DNA of 64,000 nucleotides from Nocardioides marinisabuli. GTDB lineage: Bacteria; Actinomycetota; Actinomycetes; Propionibacteriales; Nocardioidaceae. Made by a program: the position numbers and the translations under genes. The first letter of the stretch is position 1. Every line of letters begins with the position of its first letter. The stretch spans positions 2,976,001 to 3,040,000 of the forward strand of contig NZ_CP059163.1 in NCBI RefSeq assembly GCF_013466785.1, in the 5' to 3' direction. Shown here in pieces: positions 17,409-26,649 of this stretch. The notes under the pieces are model-generated. The model was not told where the DNA came from, did no database searches, and worked only from the letters and a program-made list of their open reading frames with translations.

Positions 17409-19127
17409 ATGAGACCCGTCGCCCTGTCGCCGCAGTTCCGCGCCTCGTCCCTGCAGGAGATGGCCGACGAGCAGCTCGACGTGCTCGTCGTCGGGGGAGG
17501 GGTGGTCGGCACCGGCGCCGCGCTCGACGCGGCCACCCGGGGCCTCAAGGTCGGGCTCGTGGAGGCGCGCGACTTCGCCTCCGGCACCTCGAGCCGCTCC
17601 AGCAAGCTCATCCACGGCGGCCTGCGCTACCTCGAGATGCTCGACTTCGCCCTGGTCGCCGAGGCGCTCAAGGAGCGCGGTCTGCTGATGCAGACCCTTG
17701 CGCCCCACCTGATCCGCCCGGTCGGCTTCCTCTACCCGCTGCAGCACCGCGGGTGGGAGCGTCTCTACGCCGGCTCCGGCGTCGCGCTGTACGACGCCCT
17801 GTCGCGGATCTCGGGCCGCTCGGGGCTGCCGCTGCACAAGCACCTGACCCGCCGCGGCGCGCGCAAGCTGGTGCCGGCGCTGCGCAAGGACGCCCTGGTC
17901 GGCGCGCTGCACTACTACGACGCCCAGGTCGACGACGCCCGGCACACCATGTTCCTGGCCCGCACGGCGGCGGCCTACGGCGCCAAGGTGGCCTCCCGGG
18001 CGCGGGTGGTGGAGCTGCTGCGCGAGGGCGAGCGGGTCACCGGCGCCGTGGTCCACGACCTCGAGAGCGGTGAGCAGGTCACGGTGCGCGCCAAGCAGGT
18101 CGTCAACGCCACCGGCGTGTGGACCGACGAGACCCAGTCGCTGGGCGGTCAGCGCGGCGCGTTCCGGGTGCGGGCGAGCAAGGGCGTGCACCTCGTGGTG
18201 CCCAAGGACCGCATCCGCTCCGAGACCGGGCTGATCCTGCGCACCGAGAAGTCGGTGCTCTTCGTCATCCCGTGGGGTCGGCACTGGATCATCGGCACCA
18301 CCGACACCGACTGGGAGCTCGACAAGGCGCACCCCGCGGCCAGCGAGGCCGACATCGACTACCTGCTCGACCACGTGAACGCGGTGCTGGAGACCCCGCT
18401 GACCCGCGACGACGTCGAGGGCGTCTACGCCGGTCTGCGCCCGCTGCTGGAGGGGGAGTCGGAGGCCACCTCCAAGCTCTCCCGCGAGCACGCGGTGGGC
18501 CACCCCGCGCCGGGCCTGGTGGTGATCGCCGGCGGCAAGTACACGACGTACCGGGTGATGGCCAAGGACGTCATCGACGAGGCGGTCTTCGGGATGCTGC
18601 GCCACGAGGAGCGTGCGGTCCCCGCATCGGTGACCGAGCAGGTCCCGCTGCTGGGCGCCGAGGGCTACCAGGCCCTGTGGAACACCCGCCACCAGCTCGC
18701 GGAGCGCTCGGGGCTGCACGTGGTGCGCATCGAGCACCTGCTCCAGCGCTACGGCTCGCTGGTGCACGAGCTGCTCGCGATGGTGGCCGACGACGCCTCG
18801 CTCGGCGAGCCGCTGGCCGGTGCCTCGGACTACCTGCGCGTCGAGGTCGTCTACGCCGCGACCCACGAGGGCGCGCGCCACCTCGACGACGTGCTGACGC
18901 GGCGCACCCGGATCTCGATCGAGACCTTCGACCGCGGGCTGGGGGTGGTCGAGGAGGTCGCCGCGCTGGTCAGCGACCCGCTGGGCTGGAGCAAGGAGCA
19001 GGTCGACCTCGAGATCGAGCACTACCGGGCCCGGGTCGCGGCCGAGCGCGAGAGCCAGCAGCAGCCCGACGACGAGACCGCCGACGCGGCTCGCCTCGGG
19101 GCGCCCGACGTGGTGCCGCTGAGCTGA
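17409..19127 (+). CDS. glpD: Aerobic glycerol-3-phosphate dehydrogenase
   Basis: A 572-residue FAD enzyme oxidising glycerol-3-phosphate to dihydroxyacetone phosphate and feeding electrons to quinones at the membrane. The N-terminal dinucleotide motif VVGGGVVGTGAALDAATRG is followed by SGTSSRSSKLIHGGLRYLE, and further conserved segments are GIYGLRPLL-like VYAGLRPLLEG and GGKYTTYRVMAKD. The C-terminal DAO_C helical domain is present. GGGAGAGTAGGACC precedes ATG. It ends the glycerol operon. Confidence 0.96.
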   Translation: MRPVALSPQFRASSLQEMADEQLDVLVVGGGVVGTGAALDAATRGLKVGLVEARDFASGTSSRSSKLIHGGLRYLEMLDFALVAEALKERGLLMQTLAPHLIRPVGFLYPLQHRGWERLYAGSGVALYDALSRISGRSGLPLHKHLTRRGARKLVPALRKDALVGALHYYDAQVDDARHTMFLARTAAAYGAKVASRARVVELLREGERVTGAVVHDLESGEQVTVRAKQVVNATGVWTDETQSLGGQRGAFRVRASKGVHLVVPKDRIRSETGLILRTEKSVLFVIPWGRHWIIGTTDTDWELDKAHPAASEADIDYLLDHVNAVLETPLTRDDVEGVYAGLRPLLEGESEATSKLSREHAVGHPAPGLVVIAGGKYTTYRVMAKDVIDEAVFGMLRHEERAVPASVTEQVPLLGAEGYQALWNTRHQLAERSGLHVVRIEHLLQRYGSLVHELLAMVADDASLGEPLAGASDYLRVEVVYAATHEGARHLDDVLTRRTRISIETFDRGLGVVEEVAALVSDPLGWSKEQVDLEIEHYRARVAAERESQQQPDDETADAARLGAPDVVPLS

Positions 19128-19202
19128 GTGGGCCGGGTCCCGCACGGGAGCTCGCCCGGGAGTTCGCCCGGGCGGGGAGCCGGGTGGGAGACTGGGCGTG
19201 CT

Positions 19203-20393
19203 ATGCCCGATGACACCGCTGCCCCCGTGCCCGCCTCCGCCGCCGTCCCGCCGCGCGCCCCCGAGCCCGCCGAGGGCACGACCGCGCTCCCGCTGGTCTT
19301 CGAGGAGCCGCGCGGGCGCAAGAAGCCGCCGCGCCACCTGGCCGACCTGACGCCGGCCGAGCGCAAGCAGCTGCTGGCCGACAACGGCCTGCCGGGCTTC
19401 CGGGCCAAGCAGCTCTCGACGCACTACTTCAGCCGCCTGGTCGACGACCCCGAGCAGATGACCGACCTGCCCGCCGGTCAGCGCGCCGAGCTGGTCAGCA
19501 CCCTGCTGCCGCACCTGATGACGCCGCTGCGCACCCTCGAGGCCGACAAGGGCACCACCCGCAAGACGCTGTGGAAGCTCTTCGACGGCGCCCTGGTCGA
19601 GTCGGTGCTGATGCGCTACCCCGGCCGCACCACCATGTGCGTCTCGAGCCAGGCCGGCTGCGGCATGGCCTGCCCGTTCTGCGCCACGGGCCAGGGTGGC
19701 CTGCAGCGCAACATGAGCACCGCCGAGATCGTCGAGCAGGTCGTCGCCGGCGCCCGCTCCCTGGACCGCGACGAGGTGCCCGGCGGGCGCGGGCGCGTCA
19801 ACAACGTCGTCTTCATGGGCATGGGCGAGCCGCTGGCCAACTACAAGGCCGTCATCGGCGCGGTGCGCCGCCTCACCGACCCGGCCCCCGACGGCCTCGG
19901 CATGTCGGCGCGCGGCATCACGGTCTCCACGGTCGGGCTCGTCCCGCGCATCCGCCAGCTCACCGAGGAGGGCATCCCGGTCACGCTCGCGCTGAGCCTG
20001 CACGCCCCCGACGACGAGCTGCGCAACGAGCTGGTGCCGATCAACACCCGCTCCTCGGTCGCCGAGACCGTCGAGGCGGCCTGGGACTACGCCCGCGTCA
20101 CCAAGCGCCGGGTCTCCATCGAGTACGCCATGATGCGTGGCATCAACGACCAGGCCTGGCGCGCCGACCTGCTCGCCGACGTGCTGCGCGGCTACGGCGA
20201 CTGGGGCTGGGTGCACGTCAACCTGATCCCCCTCAACCCGACCCCGGGCAGCAAGTGGACCGCCTCCGACCCCGCCGACGAGCGCGAGTTCGTGCGCCGG
20301 CTCGAGGCCAAGGGCATCCCCACCACCGTGCGCGACACCCGCGGCTCGGAGATCGACGGCGCCTGCGGCCAGCTGGCCGCCACCGACGTCTGA
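19203..20393 (+). CDS. rlmN: 23S rRNA (adenine2503-C2)-methyltransferase RlmN
   Basis: A 396-residue radical-SAM methyltransferase. The [4Fe-4S] motif [11 protein letters not shown], the upstream MCVSSQAGC, the GMGEPLANY segment and the C-terminal GACGQL cysteine (methyl carrier) are all present. The N-terminal ~60 residues are Pro/Ala-rich and variable. ATG 19203 is chosen over upstream in-frame GTG codons because those add only intergenic-like sequence. RlmN also modifies tRNA position A37 in other bacteria. The gene is followed by a 22-bp repeat array. Confidence 0.95.
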   Translation: MPDDTAAPVPASAAVPPRAPEPAEGTTALPLVFEEPRGRKKPPRHLADLTPAERKQLLADNGLPGFRAKQLSTHYFSRLVDDPEQMTDLPAGQRAELVSTLLPHLMTPLRTLEADKGTTRKTLWKLFDGALVESVLMRYPGRTTMCVSSQAGCGMACPFCATGQGGLQRNMSTAEIVEQVVAGARSLDRDEVPGGRGRVNNVVFMGMGEPLANYKAVIGAVRRLTDPAPDGLGMSARGITVSTVGLVPRIRQLTEEGIPVTLALSLHAPDDELRNELVPINTRSSVAETVEAAWDYARVTKRRVSIEYAMMRGINDQAWRADLLADVLRGYGDWGWVHVNLIPLNPTPGSKWTASDPADEREFVRRLEAKGIPTTVRDTRGSEIDGACGQLAATDV

Positions 20394-20404
20394 GCACCCC
20401 GCGC

Positions 20405-20470
20405 TGACCTGGCGCAGATCTCGCGCCGACCCGGCGCAGATCTCGCGCCGACCCGGCGCGAACCTCGCGT
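20405..20470 (+). repeat. 22-bp tandem repeat array B1, three units
   Basis: Three contiguous 22-base units (20405-20426, 20427-20448, 20449-20470) lie behind rlmN, starting 11 bases after its TGA. Each unit consists of an 11-base half (C/T)GACC(C/T)GGCGC and an 11-base half close to AGATCTCGCGC. There are no spacers. The units face the same direction as rlmN. The first unit begins with TGA, as in arrays B2-B4. Confidence 0.85.
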
Positions 20471-20567
20471 CGGGCGGCCGGGTCGTTGGTGCGGTGTTCA
20501 CCGGATCGTCCACCGGCGCGCCCCGGGCGCTCGCCGGCCGCTGGCCCGTGGGGCGCACCGTGGGCCC

Positions 20568-21773
20568 ATGAGCCAGCCCGAGCCGATGCGCGACCGGTTG
20601 CGCGTGCTGGTGGTCAGCGAGACCTTCGAGCCGGGCACGGGGGACGCGACGGTGCCCCGGCTGCTGGCGCACCTGGCGGCTGAGGGGCACGACGCACGCC
20701 TGGTCACCCACGACGGCCCCGCGACGTACGCCGGCTTCCCGGTGCGCCGCGTCGGCTCCTGGCCCGCGGGGTCGCGGCTGCGCAGCACGCTGCGGCGCTT
20801 CGGCCCGGACGTGCTGCACGTGGCCGGGCCCGGGCGGCTGGGCCGGCGGGCGGTCCTCGTGGCAGCCCGGCTGGGCGTGCCGGTCGTGCTCGACGTGGGC
20901 CCCACGGGGGAGGGCGGCCCGCCTCCTCCGCGCGTGCTCGAGGCGGCCGACCGGGTGCTGGCGGGATCGACCGCGGTGCTGCGCGACCTGCAGGCCCACG
21001 GGGTCGAGCGGTCGTCGCTGTGGCCCTGCGGGGTCGACCTGACCGCCTTCCACCCCAGCCGCCGCAGCGAGCCGTGGCGCGCCGCGCTGGCGGCCGACGG
21101 CCGACGCCTCCTCGGCCACGTCGGGCCGCTGGAGCGGGACGAGGAGGTCGACCTGCTGACCGGCCTCGACGCCGACGACCGCTACCGGCTGGTGCTGGTG
21201 GGCAGCGGCCCCGACGAGACGCGGCTGCGGCGGTTGCTGCCGCGCGCGCACTTCCTCGGCGACCTGCGCGGCGAGGCCCTGGCGACGGCGTACGCCTCGC
21301 TCGACCTGCTGGTGCACACCGCCCGCCGCGAGACCTGCGGGCGGCTGACCCGGGCGGGTCTCGAGGCGCTGGCCTCGGGCGTCCCGGTGGTGGCGCCCCG
21401 CAACGGCGTCGCCGAGGACCTCGTCGACGAGGGCACCGCAGGCCTGCTCTTCGAGCCCGGTGACGCCGCCGACCTCGAGGCCTGCGTGGCCCGACTGGTG
21501 CACGACGACCTCGCGCTGCGGCGTACGGCGCTGGAGGCCCGGCGCAGCGTGCGGCACCGCTCGTGGCGCGCGCTCGACGAGGCCCTGGTCGAGACCTACC
21601 GGGAGCTGGTCACGACCTCGAGCGCCTCCTCGACGGTGTCGACGAGGTGCACGTGCGGCTCCATGGCTCGCCCCGACGCCAGCGCCTGCAGCAGCGGCCA
21701 GGCCGGCAGCTCCTCGGTCCAGTGCCGACGCCCGACGAGCACCATCGGCGCCACCGACGCCTCGTCGGCGTAG
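20568..21773 (+). CDS. GT-B glycosyltransferase, GT4-like, with antisense-derived C-terminus
   Basis: A 401-residue glycosyltransferase. An N-terminal Rossmann segment (LRVLVVSETFEPGTGD), a central VDLTAFHP, VGPLERDEEVDLL and the nucleotide-sugar binding region with ETCGRLTRAGLEALASGVPVV followed by APRNGVAEDLV are typical of GT4 enzymes transferring sugars to lipids or mannosides. Homology-like sequence ends near residue 345 (ETYRELV). The remaining ~50 Ser/Thr-rich residues are read antisense through the 3' end of the convergent LOG gene, implying loss of an older stop codon. No Shine-Dalgarno sequence is seen; CACCGT lies six bases before ATG. Confidence 0.85.
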   Translation: MSQPEPMRDRLRVLVVSETFEPGTGDATVPRLLAHLAAEGHDARLVTHDGPATYAGFPVRRVGSWPAGSRLRSTLRRFGPDVLHVAGPGRLGRRAVLVAARLGVPVVLDVGPTGEGGPPPPRVLEAADRVLAGSTAVLRDLQAHGVERSSLWPCGVDLTAFHPSRRSEPWRAALAADGRRLLGHVGPLERDEEVDLLTGLDADDRYRLVLVGSGPDETRLRRLLPRAHFLGDLRGEALATAYASLDLLVHTARRETCGRLTRAGLEALASGVPVVAPRNGVAEDLVDEGTAGLLFEPGDAADLEACVARLVHDDLALRRTALEARRSVRHRSWRALDEALVETYRELVTTSSASSTVSTRCTCGSMARPDASACSSGQAGSSSVQCRRPTSTIGATDASSA

Positions 21774-22723
21774 TAGTTCTCGCAGGCGTCCTGGAACACC
21801 TCCTGCACCGTCCCGCCGGCGCCGGGCAGGAAGACGATGCCGGCGTCGCAGACCTCGAGCAGGATCGCCTCGCGGGTGGCGTTGCGGAAGTACTTCGCGA
21901 TCGCGGTCGCGAAGACGTTGGGCGGCTCGTGGCCGTAGTGCCACGTCGGGATGCCGAGGTTGGCGACCGGTCCGCCGTCGGCCTCGGGAGGGTCGAGCGC
22001 GGTGAGGGTGTCGAACGCCGAGAGCACCCAGGCGTCGACCGAGGGCCGGTACGACGGCACCGCGGCCAGCATCCGCAGGGCCTCGCCGAGCACCGCGTCG
22101 TCGCGCGAGGAGAGCCGTGCCCCGAGGTTGGCCGCCTCCATCGCCCCGGGCCCGCCGCCGGTGGCCACCGTCAGCCCGGCCCCGCCGAGGCGGTGGCCCA
22201 GGCGGGCCGCGTCGGTGAAGAGCGAGGTGCCCCGGGAGGCGGCGTGCCCGCCCATCACGCCGACGACGCGCCGGCCCTCGCGCCAGCGGTCGAGCGCCAG
22301 GTCGATGGCGTGGTCGTGGAGGGTGCGGGCCAGCGGCACCTCGGTGGAGACCTCGGCGTCGTCGATCGCGCCGGGCTTGGACCACGCGTAGGCCCGACCG
22401 TCGACCGACTCGCTCCAGCGCAGCGTGTCGAAGAGCTCGCGGGCCTCGTAGAGCTCGTGGCGGTAGACGTCGACCGGCACGTCGGGGATCTGCGGGAGGA
22501 CCAGCGCCCCGGAGGCCTCGACCCTCGCGGCGTCGCCCTCGGCGAAGCGGCAGCCCAGGAACGTGGCGCCCGCGAGCCGGCAGCGGCCGAGCTCGGCGCC
22601 CCGTTCGGTGAGGTCGACCGAGCGCACCCGCCAGCCCGAGAGGGTGCGCGCGCCGGCGCGCAGCCGGTGGTCGAGCTCGTCGAGGGTGGTGATGTCGACG
22701 GTCCGGCCCCGTGTGTGTCTCAC
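21596..22723 (-). CDS. LOG-family / TIGR00730-like protein
   Basis: A 375-residue protein with a Rossmann-type lysine-decarboxylase-like domain. Visible motifs: GVMGGHAASRG, TVATGGGPGAMEAANLGA and the signature FLPGAGGTVQEVFQ (the PGGxGTxxE motif with an Ala). LOG proteins hydrolyse cytokinin or nucleoside 5'-monophosphates; this longer form with ~140 extra N-terminal residues may have another substrate. GTG 22723 is chosen because TAGGTT lies seven bases upstream, indicating a leaderless start; the larger frame upstream runs antisense through the kinase gene. The 3' end overlaps the glycosyltransferase by 178 bases. Confidence 0.85.
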   Translation of the reverse strand: MRHTRGRTVDITTLDELDHRLRAGARTLSGWRVRSVDLTERGAELGRCRLAGATFLGCRFAEGDAARVEASGALVLPQIPDVPVDVYRHELYEARELFDTLRWSESVDGRAYAWSKPGAIDDAEVSTEVPLARTLHDHAIDLALDRWREGRRVVGVMGGHAASRGTSLFTDAARLGHRLGGAGLTVATGGGPGAMEAANLGARLSSRDDAVLGEALRMLAAVPSYRPSVDAWVLSAFDTLTALDPPEADGGPVANLGIPTWHYGHEPPNVFATAIAKYFRNATREAILLEVCDAGIVFLPGAGGTVQEVFQDACENYYADEASVAPMVLVGRRHWTEELPAWPLLQALASGRAMEPHVHLVDTVEEALEVVTSSR

Positions 22724-22730
22724 GGGGCCG

Positions 22731-22736
22731 AACCTA
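22731..22736 (-). promoter_or_regulatory. Candidate -10 element (TAGGTT) of the LOG gene
   Basis: TAGGTT on the - strand ends seven bases before the GTG start, consistent with a leaderless transcript. Confidence 0.45.
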
Positions 22737-22770
22737 CCGACTGCGCGCGGGTGAGGTGGCCGGCGTCGGC

Positions 22771-23712
22771 TCAGAACGCGTGCGCGACCAGGTCGCCGAA
22801 GAGGTCGTGCTCGTCGACGTCGAGACCACGCGCGCGGAACCAGGTGGCCATGTTGCGGCAGTCGCGCAGCAGGAAGTCCATCCCGTTGACGTTGCCGACC
22901 AGGTCGACGACCTGGGGCAGGTCGATGACGACCAGCCGCTCGCCCGCGGCGAGCACGTTGTACGGCGACAGGTCGCCGTGCACCATGCCCTCCTGCACCA
23001 TCAGCGCCATCGCCTCGCGCACCTGCTCCCAGTACGACGCCAGCAACCGCGGCCCGGGCCGGGTCTGGGCCAGGCGTGGCGCGGTCTCGGGGCCGTGCTC
23101 GCCCTCGACGGTGATCCACTCCATCAGCAGCTCGGTGCCGTCGACCTGCACGGGGTAGGGGACCGCCAGGCCCCCTCGCGCGCCGAGGGTCCAGAGCCGG
23201 CTCAGCGCCTGGAACTCGGCCCAGGCCCACTGGCCCGCGGCGACCGCGCGGCCGTGTGCGGTCTTCTTGGCCATGGCCCGGGCGTCGCGGGTGTTCCGGA
23301 CCCGCCGGCCCTCGGTGTACGCGCCGGAGCGGTGGAACGAGCGGTGCTCCTCGCCGCGGTAGCGCTTGGCGACCATCACCACCGACAGCCCGGGGGTGCC
23401 CGGCACGAAGGACGGGTCGGTGTCGGGGACGGCGCGCTCGAGCAGGAACGCGTCGGCCTCCTTGCCGGTCTTGAGGACGCCGAGCTCGGTGTCGACGGCC
23501 GCCTGGCTGGTCACGACCCAGTCGGGCCGGGGCTCCGGCCCGCGCGAGAGCGGCTCGACCTCGAGCCAGGTCGACCAGCGCTGGTCGTCGTGGAGGTCGT
23601 CGAGGGGACGGAAGTCGAAGCCGAAGGCCTCGGCGACGGTCGGGGTGTCAGGGGTGGTGCGGTGCTGCGGCTGCTGCGGGTGCTGCGGGTGCTGCGAGAC
23701 GTCGTACGTCAC
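22771..23712 (-). CDS. RIO-type serine/threonine protein kinase
   Basis: A 313-residue protein with a RIO/ABC1-like kinase domain. The phosphate-binding region LKTGKEADAFLLER, the catalytic loop VHGDLSPYNVLAAG with the catalytic Asp, and the metal-binding segment VIDLPQVVD are visible. The first ~20 residues are a Gln/His/Pro repeat (QHPQHPQQPQH). RIO kinases act in ribosome maturation in archaea and eukaryotes; the bacterial role is unknown. GTG 23712 was chosen because ATGGAG precedes it by eight bases and because longer N-termini add unconserved sequence. An upstream start at 23880 remains possible. Confidence 0.85.
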   Translation of the reverse strand: MTYDVSQHPQHPQQPQHRTTPDTPTVAEAFGFDFRPLDDLHDDQRWSTWLEVEPLSRGPEPRPDWVVTSQAAVDTELGVLKTGKEADAFLLERAVPDTDPSFVPGTPGLSVVMVAKRYRGEEHRSFHRSGAYTEGRRVRNTRDARAMAKKTAHGRAVAAGQWAWAEFQALSRLWTLGARGGLAVPYPVQVDGTELLMEWITVEGEHGPETAPRLAQTRPGPRLLASYWEQVREAMALMVQEGMVHGDLSPYNVLAAGERLVVIDLPQVVDLVGNVNGMDFLLRDCRNMATWFRARGLDVDEHDLFGDLVAHAF

Positions 23713-23898
23713 GGTGGGTGCTCCATCGGGAGAAGAGGGGGTGGTCTGCGGGCAGGCCAGGGACAGTCGTGGACATGTCACGCTCCTCTCGACGGGCACG
23801 GCTCGGACGTCGTGCTGCTCAGGCACCAGGGTGGGGCCCGGCCGGACGCGGTGCAACGGGTTTTCGGCCGGCGCGACCACCTGCCGGCGGCGGGCGGG

Positions 23899-24675
23899 TC
23901 AGGCCGTCGGCGCCCCGCGCAGCCGCACCGACAGGCAGGTCACGCAGCCCTCGAGCTTCTCGTACTCGCTCATGTCGACCGCCACGACCCGCAGCCCGCG
24001 CTCCTCGAGGAGCGCCCGGGTGCGCGGTGCGCTGGTCGACATCAGCACCGTCGACTCGTCGAGCAGCACGACGTGCGCGCCGGGCTCCTCCGGCACCGGC
24101 AGGTAGGACTCCCAGACCGAGGCGTCGTCGACGACCGGGTCCCAGCCCACCACGGTGCCGTCGGGCAGCGCGGTGACGGCCGACTTCAGGTGCAGCACCT
24201 TCGCCAGCGGTACGCCGACCACGCGAGCGCCCAGCGGCGCCAGCAGGGCCCGCAGCTGCTCGACGGCACCGGGGGTGGTGCGCCCGCCGAGACCGACCCA
24301 CACGGTGCCGTCGTGCTTGAGCACGTCGCCGCCGTCGAGGGTGTCGGGCGCCTCGATGCGCGCGAGCCGGTAGCCGAGGCGGCGCAGCGCGTCCTCGGTC
24401 GCGGCTGTCTCGGGCTTGCGCTCGTCGGCACCGGGTCGGGCGACCACGGCCAGGTCGTCGTAGACGACGACGGTGTCCTCGACGAAGACCGCGTCGGGGC
24501 AGTCGTCGGCCGGGTCGACCTCGACGGTCTCCCAGCCCTCGTCGTGCAGCGCGGCGACGTACCCCTCCCACTGGCGCAGCGCCAGGTCGAGGTCGACGGG
24601 GGAGCGGTCGATGTGGGTCACGATGCCGTCGGCCAGTCGGGGACCGGGACGGCGGACCAGGGCGAGCTTCCTCAT
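23899..24675 (-). CDS. ddaH: Dimethylarginine dimethylaminohydrolase
   Basis: A 258-residue amidinotransferase-fold enzyme splitting methylated arginine into citrulline and methylamines. Visible segments: DCPDAVFVEDTVVVY, TLDGGDVLKHDG, the His-containing LHLKSAVTALPDG region, and the catalytic cysteine near the C-terminus (Cys247 in GCVTCLSVRL). Length matches bacterial DDAH. GGATGGAG precedes ATG. It lies upstream of the amine oxidoreductase and Lrp genes on the same strand, so it may belong to a nitrogen-scavenging group. Arginine deiminase-like specificity cannot be excluded from sequence alone. Confidence 0.88.
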   Translation of the reverse strand: MRKLALVRRPGPRLADGIVTHIDRSPVDLDLALRQWEGYVAALHDEGWETVEVDPADDCPDAVFVEDTVVVYDDLAVVARPGADERKPETAATEDALRRLGYRLARIEAPDTLDGGDVLKHDGTVWVGLGGRTTPGAVEQLRALLAPLGARVVGVPLAKVLHLKSAVTALPDGTVVGWDPVVDDASVWESYLPVPEEPGAHVVLLDESTVLMSTSAPRTRALLEERGLRVVAVDMSEYEKLEGCVTCLSVRLRGAPTA

Positions 24676-24701
24676 GGCTCCATCCTGCCCCGGGCAGCGG
24701 G

Positions 24702-26137
24702 TCAGCCCAGCAGCGGCGCGACGGCGCGCGCCAGCAGGGAGGGTCGGCCGGTCCACCGCTCCTCGACGTCGGCGGCGGTCGTGGCACGCAGCCCGGCGTT
24801 GATGCCCAGCCAGCGCAGCGGCTCGGGCTCCCAGCGCGGGGAGCGGTGGCCGACCCAGGGCAGCGCGGTCAGGTCGGTGTCGCGGCCGAGCACGAGGTCG
24901 CGCAGCGTGCGCCCGGCGAGGTTGGTGGTGGCGACCCCGTCGCCGACGTACCCGCCGGCCCAGGCCAGCCCGGTGTCGCGGTCGAGACCCACCGAGGCGC
25001 ACCAGTCGCGCGGGATGCCCAGCGCCCCGCCCCAGGCGTGGGTGACCCGCACCCCTCGCCCCCGGGCCAGCACCGGGAACATCTCGCGCAGCGTGGCCAG
25101 CAGCCGGGCGTGGACGCGCGGGTCGCGGTCGTGGTCGGGCCGGATCGCCGACCCGAGGTGGTACGGGGCACCCCGCCCGCCGAAGACCAGCCGCCCGTCG
25201 GCGGTGCGCTGGCCGTAGACGATGAGGTGGCGGTGGTCGGTGAACGTCTCGCGCCGGGCCAGACCGATCTCCGCCCACACCTCCTCGGGCAGCGGCTCGG
25301 TGGCGATCACCAGCGAGTAGACCGGCACGACGTCGCGCTCGTGCCCCGGCAGGTGCGCGGTCCAGCCCTCGGTGGCCCGTACGACCACCCCGGCGCGCAC
25401 CACGCCCCGCGGGGTCTCGCAGCGCCCGGGCGTGACCGCGGTGACGGGGGTCTGCTCGAGGACCCGCACCCCGCGCCGCTCGACCGCCCGCGCCAGCCCG
25501 CGCACCAGCCGCGCCGGGTGCAGCGCCGCGCAGTCGGGCGTGTACGTCGCCCCGAGGGTGCCTTCGGCCCGCACGTGCTCCTCGGCCCCGGCCCGGTCGA
25601 GCAGCCGCAGGTCGTCCTCGCCCCGCCCCAGGCCCGGGCGTGCGCGACCTCCGCGCGGGCGCGGACCAGCTGGGCGGGGCTGCGCGCCAGGTCGATGGTG
25701 CCGCCCCGGGCGAGCTGGGCGTCGATGCCCTCGGCGGCCGCGGCCCGGGCGACCTCGGCGACGCTGCCGCGCATCGCGGCGTGCTGGGCCAGGGCGCCGG
25801 CGCGCCCGTGCGGGTGGCCGTCGGCGCGGGGCAGGGCCGCGAGGGTCTCGGAGGAGGCGGGGAAGAGCGCCGAGCACCAGCCGCCGTTGCGTCCCGACGC
25901 GCCGTACCCGGCGACCTCGGCCTCGAGGACCGCGATCCGCAGGGCGGGGTCGGCCTCGGCGAGGTAGTGCGCGGTCCAGAGCCCGGTCAGGCCGGCGCCC
26001 ACCACTGCGACGTCGACGTCGAGGTCACCGGCCAGCGGGGCGCGCGGGGTCCAGTCCTCGCCGGCGGTGGCGTGCCACAGCGAGAGCGCGCGGTAGTCCT
26101 CGGTGGGGGAGCCGGCCGGGTTCAGCGCACACCCCAC
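24702..26137 (-). pseudogene. FAD-dependent amine oxidoreductase (PuuB/OrdL-like), frameshifted
   Basis: The gene starts at GTG 26137 (overlapping the Lrp gene by 16 bases) with DVAVVGAGLTGLWTAHYLAE and the typical YGASGRNGGWCSALF segment. It then loses frame in a G-rich run (25621-25629, GGGGCGGGG on the coding strand) just after VAHARAWG. The remainder, from DDLRLLDRAG through GDGVATTNLAGRTLRDL, continues in another frame to the stop at 24702. Joined, the protein is ~478 residues, the length of gamma-glutamylputrescine or related amine oxidases. One missing base explains the break, so a sequencing error in the homopolymer is a real alternative. An intact relative lies at 30894-32306. Confidence 0.8.
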
Positions 26138-26595
26138 GAGTAGGTCTGCTTGCGCAGCCGCAGGTACATGAAGGTCTCGGTGCCCACCACGCCCTCGATC
26201 GTGCGGATGCGCTGGGAGATCAGCTCGAGCAGGCCCTCGTCGCTCTCGGCGACCACCTCGGCCAGCAGGTCGTAGGAGCCGGCGGTGATGACGACGTAGT
26301 CGACCTCCGCGATCTCGGCCAGCGCGTCGGCCACCGGCTCGAGCGGCCCGCTGACCCGCACCCCCACCATCGCCTGCCGGGCGAAGCCCAGCTCGAGGGG
26401 GTCGGTGACCGCCACGACCTGCATCACCCCGCCCTCGACCAGGCGCTGCACCCGCTGGCGCACGGCGGCCTCGGAGAGCCCCACCACCTTGCCGATGGCG
26501 GCGTACGAGCGGCGGCCGTCCTGCTGGAGCTGCTCGATGATCGCCTTCGAGACGTCGTCGAGGGGAGTGGTGGCGCGCTCGCTGCGGGGGCTCAT
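26122..26595 (-). CDS. Lrp/AsnC-family transcriptional regulator
   Basis: A 157-residue regulator with an N-terminal helix-turn-helix (IIEQLQQDGRRSYAAIGKVV followed by GLSEAAVRQRVQRLVEGGVMQ) and a C-terminal RAM ligand-binding domain (GVRVSGPLEPVADALAEI, YVVITAGSYDLLAEV). The family senses amino acids or amines. It is divergent from the polyamine importer and co-directional with the oxidoreductase, so it is the best candidate regulator of the island. A TAGGTT -10 lies six bases upstream of ATG, implying a leaderless mRNA. A 15-bp motif in the shared promoter recurs at two other island promoters. Confidence 0.92.
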   Translation of the reverse strand: MSPRSERATTPLDDVSKAIIEQLQQDGRRSYAAIGKVVGLSEAAVRQRVQRLVEGGVMQVVAVTDPLELGFARQAMVGVRVSGPLEPVADALAEIAEVDYVVITAGSYDLLAEVVAESDEGLLELISQRIRTIEGVVGTETFMYLRLRKQTYSWGVR

Positions 26596-26601
26596 GGGAG
26601 C

Positions 26602-26607
26602 AACCTA
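26602..26607 (-). promoter_or_regulatory. Candidate -10 element (TAGGTT) of the Lrp/AsnC gene
   Basis: TAGGTT on the - strand ends six bases before the ATG of the regulator, giving a leaderless transcript. Confidence 0.45.
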
Positions 26608-26649
26608 TCGCGGGGACGGGGTGACGGAACGGTGCAGGCTGTCGCCATT

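Noticed and set aside
15519..22385. A 2288-codon open frame on the - strand
   Set aside because: It runs antisense through glpF, glpK, glpD, rlmN and the glycosyltransferase and has low-complexity Arg/Gly/Ala content. Long shadow frames are expected in very GC-rich DNA. Only its upstream neighbour frame contains a real gene (LOG family).
25621..25629. Programmed frameshift in the amine oxidoreductase
   Set aside because: The site has no slippery heptamer or clear downstream structure of the known kind, and the intact relative has no such shift.
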